From Ministeria vibrans ATCC 50519 (Eukaryota > Opisthokonta > Filasterea), in NCBI GenBank assembly GCA_943704425.1, contig CALSCP010000408.1, forward strand, positions 148,170-173,070: 24,901 nucleotides of DNA. Direction: 5' to 3'. The notes below the pieces were generated by a model. The model ran no database searches, was not told the origin of the DNA, and saw nothing but the letters and a program-made list of their open reading frames with translations. Made by a program: the position numbers and the translations under genes. Positions 1 to 7,900 of the stretch are shown piece by piece (positions within the stretch are counted from its first letter, which is position 1; each line of letters starts with the position of its first letter).

Positions 1-502
1 CTTACGCAACTCTGGCTCGATTCCAACCAACTGAGCGAGGTGCCCAAGGAGCTCGGCCAGCTCACGGCGCTCACGCTGCTCGATCTCTCTTCTAACCAAC
101 TGAGCATGGTGCCTAAGGAGCTCGGCCAGCTCACCGCGCTTACGCAACTCTACCTCCACTCTAACCAACTGAGCGAGGTGCCAAAGGAGCTCGGCCAGCT
201 CACCGCGCTTACGGAACTCTGGCTCCACTCCAACCAACTGAGTGAGGTGCCCAAAGAGCTCGGCCAGCTCACCACGCTTACGGAACTCTGGCTCCACTCC
301 AACCAACTGAGCGAGGTGCCGAAGGAGCTCGGCCAGCTCACGGCGCTCACGCAACTCTCCCTCCACTCCAACCAACTCAGCGAGGTGCCCAAGGAGCTCG
401 GCCAGCTCACGGCGCTCACGAAACTCTGGCTCGACTCCAACCAGCTGAGCGAGGTGCCCAAGGAGCTCGGCCAGCTCACGGCGCTCACGACCCTCTCCCT
501 CG
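1..502 (+). repeat. Tandem 69-bp LRR-coding repeats
   Basis: Seven full 69-bp units, each coding one LRR, run from base 1 and are followed by a diverged eighth. They are similar at the DNA level, not only the protein level: the GAGCTCGGCCAGCTCAC block recurs almost unchanged in every unit. Differences concentrate in the two or three codons facing the variable surface (LTQLWLDSN, LTELWLHSN, LTQLSLHSN, LTKLWLDSN). This indicates recent expansion or gene conversion. The array runs off the left edge, so the true copy number is unknown. Confidence 0.9.
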
Positions 503-1398
503 GTAACAACCCGCTTCCATGCACCGATGGTTTGGTTGTGCTCGCTGATTTACGGCGTCATTGGCAAGCGCGGAAGGTTTCTCTAAATCAGCTGAAAGGT
601 ACGAATCATGTTTCACGCAAGGTTCTGTCAGTGAACATTCGTGTTTAGACACCTTTGAGTCGCCCGCGTGGCTGTGTCCAGTGTGCAATGAACATTATGC
701 TGTGTCTATGCACGAGCCACGAACGGTCCCTTGCGGTCACACATTTTGTACAACATGCGTTGAGAGATTGGTGCAGAGGAAAGAGTGTGCTCTGTGCCGT
801 GCGCCATTTGAGTGTGTGCCGCCGGTGTCCTACTTGCTTCGCGATGCATCTCGGCATATGATGCTGGTCGACTTTCAGTCGTGTCTTTCGCAAAGCGAGA
901 AATCTCAACGGGTCGTCCAAGAGCAGTTGGCCGAACCAATTGCGGTGTGGAGCGAGATTGACCGTGAGTTTGAGCAACTGATATTTGTGCTCCGTGCTCG
1001 ACACAGCGCTCTGAAATTACAAGCTGATGATTTGGAGATGGAACGAAGACGCCAACTGGAAGCGTGTGGTCGTAGGTTGGCGGAGGGTCAGGGTCTTCTG
1101 AGAGGAGGGGACGCTGAAGTGACGATGTGCCTCACCAAGCGAGACGAGATGGAGGTAGACAATGATGAGGTGACTCGCTTGTCTACGAAGGTATGATTCT
1201 TTTTGTTTTGAACGATTGGTTGATATTAACTTATGAGCACAGAAATACGCTACTGTCGATTGCACAGCGGTGAAGAAAGCCATCGAAGTGATGGGACTGA
1301 CTTTTGTGAGCAAGGGCACAATACGCGCAAGAGATGACTGTTCCGCCGACGAGGACTGTGACAACGCTGAGCTGCATAAGCGTCCGCGTTTCCAATAA
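1..1398 (+). CDS. LRR-RING protein, probable E3 ubiquitin ligase (5' partial)
   Basis: The product is open from base 1, so its N-terminus lies outside the window. Proposed exons are 1-502, 592-1190 and 1243-1398 (418 residues visible). Exon 1 encodes seven complete 23-residue leucine-rich repeats and the start of an eighth, with core NQLSEVPKELGQLT as in Shoc2/PIRL-type LRRs. Exon 2 carries a C3HC4 RING: LCPVC, then VPCGHTFCTTC, then CALCRAPF. A charged, probably helical segment follows, and the protein ends in a basic tail (HKRPRFQ). The second intron (1191-1242, phase 0) is clear. The first (503-591, 89 nt) is inferred because the LRR and RING frames differ; its donor shares a 10-mer with two endophilin donors and its length restores frame exactly. 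A donor at 530 also fits. LRR plus RING suggests substrate recognition coupled to ubiquitin transfer, as in LRSAM1. Substrate unknown. Confidence 0.75.
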
Positions 1399-1399
1399 A
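1394..1399 (+). terminator. Poly(A) signal AATAAA overlapping the LRR-RING stop codon
   Basis: The gene ends in CAA TAA A, so the stop codon at 1396-1398 lies inside an AATAAA hexamer. The sequence turns AT-rich immediately after. If used, the 3' UTR would be only about 15 to 30 nt. The SKI2 gene has the same arrangement. Confidence 0.55.
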
Positions 1400-3900
1400 A
1401 TATTACAATGAAATATAGTTAAAACTGTAATAATAATAGCATAATATTTATTTTGATGTGTGACGCCCAATCCTTTCTACGAGGATTCATCCTAACCCCC
1501 CTCGCATCTTTTTTTCTTCTTCTTTTTCTTCGCAAAGCATTGGCAAAAGTTTTCGCTATATTGTGTATACTCACAACACACGCAGGGCAGCATCGAAAGC
1601 CACGATGATGGCCGAGCGACCACTCGGTGACCAGTCTGCCCTGGGAAAAAGTCCCAAGGGCGACTTCTCATGTGGCCAAAATTGTTGGCAAAAACAACAC
1701 AAAAACAACAAACAAAAGAAGGTGATTACTTCCTGCTTGTTTGATATTGTTGATCAATTTTGTGTCTTTAAGAGGTGCTCATTTTACAATGAATAAAATA
1801 CTCTTGGCACCTTTGAGTGAGTGTTTTGACACCCACGACACCTGCTCATCTTATTCTTCTATTTTTTGTCTTATTAAGAAAATATATAGAGGATCGATAG
1901 CTGTACTCAATGTCAAAACAATAATATACAAAACAAAAGAGCAGCGCAATACTTCGCCGTAGACTGTATTATATATATATATATATATATAAATTAGAAG
2001 GAAGAAGAAAAATACAACCCATTCATTAATGATACAGTCACCACGCAAAGACACAGTTGCAAACTCAACCGAAACTCTAGAGGTAACATGGGAGAACAGT
2101 GGCAGGTCATAGTGCTGTGTCGACGCTATCCAGTGAGGCAATCGCAATGGCACGCCATACCCCCAGTGGGGGCGTAGGGCTCTGACACCATGAAGGTCTC
2201 TGTCGGCAAGGAGTGTATAGTCGAAGTCGTGGTTGAAGCAATCGGATCGGTGGTCGGCGGCGGCAAGTCCATGTGGCTGTGGGGCGCTCCCGTGGTACAC
2301 AGGCGGAGTGGGTCGGCTGTCGGGCGGCTGGTGTGCTTGTTTGTCGTGGCTGTGTGTTAGATAATGACGATAAAGACATGGATGGGTAGGGGGGGATAAA
2401 GCGTGGGGTTCGGGCGGGTGAATCACTGGGTGGCGTTGACGGCGACGATGAAGCATTTGTACATCTTCCTTAAGGGACGAAATACGTTTATAGTGCGTGT
2501 CGTTGGTGCCTCGGCAAGAGTCTTGTCAACCAGTGAGTCGTGTCGGTGTCGGTACACCGCTGGGTGAGCACGGTGCAGCAGGAAGTGTTTTTGGGCTCTC
2601 CGTTGTTGCTGTTGCTGTTGTTAAGAAAGGAGACAAGGATAACGCAATGCTTCCGCCATAGCCCACTGGACGAGAATGTCCCGAGAGAAGTCCACAAACA
2701 CACTGATACACTCATGAAGAAAGTGTACGGAGGCGCAAGAAGAACGTGTGCACAGCAGTCTCACGTGCACCATTGCGGTGCCTCTCAGGCTCAAAATTGC
2801 GAGAGGGCCCTTGTAGAAGAGCGAGAGAACTGGCTGCCAGCGCTCACGAGGCGGTGGCGAGCCTTGGAAGTGGTGGCGGTGAGAATGGGCAAGGTCAATG
2901 TTGCAGCCAGTAACGAACCAGTAACTGCAGAAGAGTGCCTGTTACCTGCAATTCCACCGCATGGCTCAATCGCAAAAGGCGCAAGAGCAGTGGCATTGGA
3001 ATGCAAGGTCTCGGGCTGGTTGCTGTTGAACTCAGGTGCGAACTGGCGCTGCGCACAAAAAATGCTCCAGACAGGGGAGTTCGATGGCTTGTTCGATCGC
3101 GGCGTTGGATGTTTAGCGAGAGTAGGACCATATAGGACTCGGGAGGGTGTGTTTTGTAGACAAGCGCGCTGACGCGCTCACATGTGGGCAAGGAGCGATG
3201 TGGCCACTGACCAGGTGAGCAAGCACTTAGATGGCCATTGATGTGGGGCGCGCGGTGAGGGACATGAGTGACTCACATGACTCTAGTGTGTAACATCAAT
3301 AATCCACAGAGTTGTTTATCCGCACTTTTGACGTATTCCGATGAAGACGATCTTAAAAAATCGCGATGACAATTGACATAGGGTTTACTTCGGAGCAATC
3401 ATGTAAGCATGCTTTGCATGGAGGTTCCATGGAGGTGCGCTCGCGAGATGGCAATTGTGACTTCACTTGAGAGGGGCTTGTTGCAAGTTCCGTAAATAAC
3501 AATGGGAGCCTCGCAGTTGTGGAACTGGGCAGTGGACACTGGAGTCTGGACACTGGTCACTGGACACGGTGCCAGCACACGATCGTACGCGTTCGTTGTG
3601 ATTATATAAATGGAATGAACGTTTGCAAAATGAAGTGAATCACACCGCCCACGCCCATTTGCATCCATTCCACTTGACGAGACGATGGACGAGCCACATC
3701 GTCTCCCAAACAAGTCGCAACCACAAGTGCTACGAATGCCAGATGGCGGATCATCGAAGAAAGAACGACTATCTGTACACACTAACCGGGGGTGACTCGC
3801 ATCTTCAAGGACTTATCCTTTCGACCTTTTCACCGTTTGATTATTTTCAAGTTTCAATCATAAATTCCTTCATACTGCTTTCAACAACTGTTTATTCGAC
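1399..3900. other. Gene-poor or unresolved intergenic stretch
   Basis: I find no recognisable protein here. 1399-2050 is AT-rich, apart from the paired segment at 1583-1661, and includes a TA microsatellite near 1971-1991. 2050-3190 is GC-richer and carries ORFs on both strands: a + strand frame 2540-3172 of 210 codons, and minus-strand frames of about 60 to 200 codons rich in Ser, Thr, Pro and His. None shows a known domain, and I could not build a convincing spliced model. 3190-3900 has short direct repeats (TGGACACTGG at 3533 and 3547, partly again at 3561) and a TATATAAAT string near 3604. It presumably contains the endophilin promoter and 5' UTR. A fast-evolving minus-strand gene in 2050-3190 remains possible. 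Confidence 0.5.
1583..1661 (+). ncRNA. Candidate structured RNA: three-way junction with an alternative hairpin
   Basis: An outer 8-bp perfect stem (CAGGGCAG 1583-1590 with CTGCCCTG 1636-1643) encloses two hairpins. One is CATCG-loop-CGATG (1591-1607, 7-nt loop). The other is CCGAG-loop-CTCGG (1612-1627), extended by TGG/CCA around a 3-nt bulge. The 3' strand of the outer stem can instead pair downstream: GCCCTGGGA (1638-1646) with TCCCAAGGGC (1652-1661), one bulged A. The two folds exclude each other. It does not match a tRNA, a spliceosomal RNA, a hammerhead core or the THI element as I know them. There is no evidence of transcription, and the strand is arbitrary because stems are nearly symmetric. 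Confidence 0.3.
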
Positions 3901-4648
3901 ATGGCTGACGAACCGAAGCGAACAGGAGCGCCTTTGAGCGGGTTTACAGCCGGTGTCGCCGCGAGCTTTCGCCGGGTGAAACAGGTACTTGCACCTGCTC
4001 GATGTCGCATTCGACGGCGCCCCCTACTGCGACTAATTGGGGTGCAGCTGCGTGTGCATGGCATAGGCATCTTTATTCGGGCACGGCTCTCTCTGGAGGG
4101 AATGTGTGAAAAAATTGTTTTGCACGCCACTGCCTTTGCCTGCCGCGCTGAAGCCGCCTAACCCGCGTCGCTGTAGATGACCGAGGAGAAAATGGGTCGT
4201 GCTGAGCGCACCGAGCTGGATTATGAGTACGAGAACCGCATTGCGAAGCTCGAAAAGACCAAAGCTCACACGGAAAAGCTGCTGAAAGCAACGGAAGTGT
4301 ATCTTGAGCCAAACCCCAGTAAGCGACCTCACCCCGCCCTGCACATCCTGTCTGTGTATACGACAAACTCTTCTGCCACCTTGCTCGCTCCCTCACTCTC
4401 TCGATGCGATTTTCTCGTCACATAAAATATTATGTCGTGTCATTTTTTTTTTTTCCCTTCTGACACTCTCTGGCTCTTCAACTAGACTCTCGATTGGAGG
4501 GGCGTGTTCGCAGTCGGTTTGATCGTCGCAAGCACAAGGATTCTCTTCTGGAGCGTCTGGGCGAATGTATGATTCAAGGAGGCGACGTGATTGGAGTCGA
4601 TAGCAACTACGGTAACAACTGGCGTGTGGTCGCGACTGTATCAATTGA

Positions 4649-4682
<34 letters not shown>

Positions 4683-5813
4683 TTGTTACTCCCTCGTTTC
4701 CCTCCTCTCTCTCTCTATCACTTTGTCCCCCCTTCCCTCTCCACTTCTGTGTTAGGTTCGGCACTTGTCGAAGTGGGTCGTGTTGAACAGCAAATGGGCG
4801 AGTCTTGGGTGCATTTTACGTCGACTGTGACCGACAGATTTGTGTTGCCGAGCAACGCGTTTCTCGATGGCGAGCTCAAACTCATTATGGTACTTTGGTG
4901 CTGTTCCCGCTGTTGACGCTGCTCGTATCACTCAATATCTACATTGTTTTTGCTGTCTTGTGTGTAGCGACAACGCCAGAAGCTGTCGCGTGCCCGTCTC
5001 GATTTGGACGCAGCTAAAACTCGAACGAGAAAGGTCAGCAAAGGAAAAAAAGATAGGAAAAGTGTCTTATTTGCTTTCCGTCTGTGTGTGTGTGTATGTA
5101 TGTATGTATATGTTGACTCAGGCACAAGCGTCACAGCCGGAGCGGATTGCACAAGCAGAAACGGAACTGCGGAGTGCGCAATGGGCGTTTGACGAGCAAT
5201 TCAAAGTGGCTTCGCAGATGGTCGAGCGCATTGACGAAATGCACGACGAACAGCTGGCGTACCTTCTTGAGGTTGTCGAGGCCCAACTGCGTCACTACAG
5301 CACCGGCCAGCGTCTTCTTGCCGACCTTGTGCCCAAAATTAAGTCGTCGCAGCGGTAACAACGATACGAGAGAGAGAGAGAGAACAATTTGTTAAAAAGA
5401 AAGCAAAGACGTGATGCAAGCGAGAGCGAGTGCGAGTGCGCGGGAGAGGAAACTGTCTCATTTTTCATGTATGAATGTATTTTTCTCAGTCGTGGTCCAT
5501 CCTACTCTCTTGCGACTGTCGCAGGTGCCAGCACAGAAACCGCTTCGAACGTACCGTTTTTTATTTTCTTATTTTTTTACGGGATTCTTACCTTTATTTT
5601 TGTTTTGCAAAATGCGTGTGACAGGGTGAACTGGCAACGGTGCAAAAGGCACGAGTGCTGTACGACTACGAAGGAGCAGATGGTCAGGACAGCTGTACGC
5701 TCAAGGCAGACGAGACGGTGCTGGTGCGCGCACTGCCGGGCGGCGACTACTACCAGGTGGAGGAGGAGGGGCGCACGGGCCGAGTGCCTGTCGCGTACAT
5801 TGAGCTTCTTTGA
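3901..5813 (+). CDS. Endophilin-type N-BAR and SH3 protein
   Basis: Eight exons: 3901-3984, 4177-4318, 4486-4611, 4756-4889, 4968-5033, 5122-5354, 5490-5550, 5625-5813. All introns are GT-AG and phases match; 344 residues, against about 350 for animal endophilin A. The ATG at 3901 begins a short amphipathic segment (GFTAGVAASFRRVKQ) in the place of helix H0. The BAR region follows with endophilin landmarks: a GRAERTELDYEYE stretch, then YLEPNP, then NYGSALVEVG, then long charged helices. A 21-residue linker precedes the C-terminal SH3 domain (VLYDYE ... GRVPVAYIELL). Endophilins bend membranes and recruit dynamin or synaptojanin in endocytosis. The usual SH3 groove tryptophan (NWYEG in animals) appears as tyrosine (DYYQV), so partner choice may differ. 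The gene converges on the ArfGAP-PX gene, 142 bp away. Confidence 0.87.
4652..4680 (+). repeat. CT dinucleotide tract in endophilin intron 3
   Basis: An uninterrupted TC/CT run lies within intron 4612-4755, and more CT-rich sequence follows up to the acceptor GTTAG at 4755. It can act as an extended polypyrimidine tract for that splice site. Confidence 0.8.
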
Positions 5814-5955
5814 GTCTCCTTCAAGTCTGTGTGTGACTCAGAGAGACAGAACAGACTCTGTGTGTGTTTTTTTTTTGTGTGTGAACAACCTTTCTTTATA
5901 TATTTTGCTCCATCTCTCTCTCGCTCTCGCTCTCTCTATCTCTTTTCGCCACAGT

Positions 5956-6965
5956 TTACAAGTTGAAGAAGGTCTTGAAGTGGGCGCTGGTGACTATGTT
6001 TCGGGGCATATACATCAGCTCGTGCACATATTGATCGAGCTGACCCACTCGCTCCTCTGCCGTTTTCGACGTCACGTAAAATTTCTTTCCTGGTAGATAT
6101 GGAATGATGCGCCGTCGACGGGCACTCAGCGTACCCGCTTCCTTTGGGAACTAAAAAAAAATGTGTAACACGTGAGTGGGCGACCTCTTGTTTTGGTTGG
6201 ACTGTTTATACTTGGTCGAGAAGGCCGCACTGGAAGTCGAAGAATTCATTGTAGGAGCGCAGGAGACGGTGCTCACTGCCATCGGCACAACGCACAGTGA
6301 GACGATACACCCAGACACCCGAACGACGCTGCACGGACGTCACAGAGAAGCCATAACCACGCATGGGATCGGCCACGCGCAGCCCTGTCGTCGTCGTGGG
6401 CGCAGTGCTCGCGCGTGACGACGTCATGTCCAGGCTCTCCTGCGAGTGTCGTAGTTCCAGGTACTCGGGCGCCACCTCAAGGATGCCTTTGCCAAAACTG
6501 AATCGACCCGACCCTCGCTGCGTCTCGTGACCCACTCCATCCCCAGAGTCGTCCATCATCGAAATGGCCTCCTCTTCTTCCTCCTCGCGCACGGGCGTCC
6601 CTCCCGGTGCATAGTCGAGCGCAATTTGCTCTCCCGTGTTCTCCAGCTCAAGATGCTCGTCCAACATGGAGTCTCCCTTGCGCGACCAGCTTCGACGCGA
6701 TTCAATAGGACTCAGTCGTCCCGAATCCTCTTCCTCGGGAAAGTACGCGAACGAGTGCGGACGCGTCCCTCGCTTGCCACTCTTGCCGTGCTCCTCATCC
6801 GCATTTGTGGACACACCGCCAGCAGCGGTCCATTCAGCCTTTCCCTCAGTTGTATCGTGCAGCGAAAACTTCCTCTCAACGTACTACGCACACCCACCAC
6901 ATTAGTCCCTTATCAACAGGCACACACAAAAAGTACACACACACACAAAAAGTACTACGCACACA

Positions 6966-7005
<40 letters not shown>

Positions 7006-7658
7006 AGTCCCTTTATAACAAGCACACACACATACGTACACCACAAAGCACTCCTACTACTACTACTACTACGACACACAACACAAATAATACACACACA
7101 CACACACACACAAAAGGCGAACTTACCTTCATTCGCATAAATTCTAACAGTTCTTCATCATCCTGTGGGTCTGGCGCGGGATATGCAGACGCGTCCCACA
7201 AAGCAAGCCACGTGGCAAACGCCCGCTGGTTCCCCCCATTGAGAATCACCTTCATTTCCTGGGAAAAAGAAGAAGAGCCAAAACACACAGAAAAAACCAT
7301 CGTTGTCAACACTCAGTCGCTCGCACATCTCCAGTCTGTCGGACCCTCGGCGTTGGTCTTACTCTCGTGCTAAACACCCCCGCATTGACACTCTTGCAGC
7401 GGAAGCCCAGCATGTCCAGCAGCCCCCTGGGTCGGCGAGGGAGAGCGCCAAGACAACGTCGGTCACACAACACAACTGCGAGATGGGATGTGCAAAATCT
7501 GCCACTTACCGGCACCTATCGCAGACAAACGCCCCATTGTGCATGGATGCAAATGAAAGCGGTCCAGCCGCTCCACACTCCACGCACAGCGAGTTTTCAG
7601 GACGAGATATCAACTCGGAGAGGATCTTGAAATTTTCCGTGTCGATTGATCGCGACAT
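5956..7658 (-). CDS. ArfGAP-like zinc finger and Bem1-like PX protein (probable pseudo-GAP)
   Basis: Five exons on the minus strand, in coding order: 7510-7658, 7363-7426, 7127-7258, 6212-6883, 5956-6150; 403 residues, phases consistent. Residues about 1-125 are an ArfGAP fold: C25, C28, C46 and C49 form the zinc site, followed by LLDMLG, ILNGGN and KYVERKF. The family motif is CX2CX16CX2CX4R. Here the inner spacing is 17 and the arginine-finger position is Asp54, and the usual HR pair reads LD, so GAP catalysis is probably lost. A disordered acidic/Ser-rich segment spans about 130-270. A C-terminal PX domain follows (SYNEFFDFQ, LLDQFPKEAG, RRIIPYLPGKK, EERVGQLDQYV) and closely resembles fungal Bem1/Scd2 PX domains. 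The residue before the conserved Tyr is Ser, not the PI3P-binding Arg. Likely a membrane-recruited scaffold. It diverges from SMG1. Confidence 0.85.
6884..7126 (-). repeat. Repeat-filled intron 3 of the ArfGAP-PX gene
   Basis: This is the largest intron in the window (243 nt). On the + strand it holds CA runs (6967-7000 and about 7092-7111), a CTA run (about 7053-7071), and an imperfect direct repeat around TTAGTCCCTT (about 6901 and 7003). The 13-mer GTACTACGCACAC occurs at 6881-6893, which contains the acceptor used, and again at 6952-6964, so the 3' splice-site sequence is duplicated inside the intron. In the sense orientation the intron is UG-rich. Confidence 0.85.
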
Positions 7659-7817
7659 GATAATCTTTCAACAGTCCGTGCGACCCAAAGCGGAAAAAAA
7701 AACGAACACACGTCGCTACACAGCCTTTCTGTTCGACTCTTCACTTCAACACTTGAAAAAATAAACGAATAATTAATGGTGCGAAATGAATAATGAACAA
7801 TAATAATAATAATAATA

Positions 7818-7853
<36 letters not shown>

Positions 7854-7900
7854 GCGATTGACATCATTTCTCACTTTAGTCACTTAATCACTTTTTTCAA
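7659..7900. promoter_or_regulatory. Divergent spacer (bidirectional promoter) with AAT/ATT palindrome
   Basis: Only 242 bp separate the start codons of the ArfGAP-PX gene (minus) and SMG1 (plus), so any promoters must be shared or overlapping. From about 7799 to 7853 a run of AAT units is followed directly by a longer run of ATT units, forming an inverted repeat able to make a hairpin or cruciform. No canonical TATA box is evident. The start of SMG1 at 7901 is the first ATG of its long frame. Confidence 0.6.

Noticed and set aside
1-502. CRISPR-like array from regular 69-bp repeats
   Set aside because: The repeats are contiguous coding LRR units without spacers, in a eukaryotic gene.
540-660. 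Assembly frameshift between LRR and RING frames
   Set aside because: An intron at 503-591 with a donor shared by two well-supported introns and a frame-restoring length explains it without error.
1583-1661. Hammerhead ribozyme, tRNA or TPP riboswitch at the paired segment
   Set aside because: No CTGATGA/GAAA core arrangement, no T-loop GTTC, and no CTGAGA element; the fold is real on paper but matches none of these.
1851-2456. Minus-strand 201-codon frame
   Set aside because: Its C-terminal third translates a TA microsatellite and AT-rich spacer (IYIYIYIY), so the whole frame is not a gene as it stands.
2540-3172. Plus-strand 210-codon frame
   Set aside because: No recognisable domain and competing minus-strand frames; kept only as an unresolved block.
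3623-3937. Plus-strand frame with KCYEC just before endophilin
   Set aside because: It overlaps the endophilin start in another frame, lacks a paired second Cys set for a zinc finger, and probably lies in the promoter/5' UTR.
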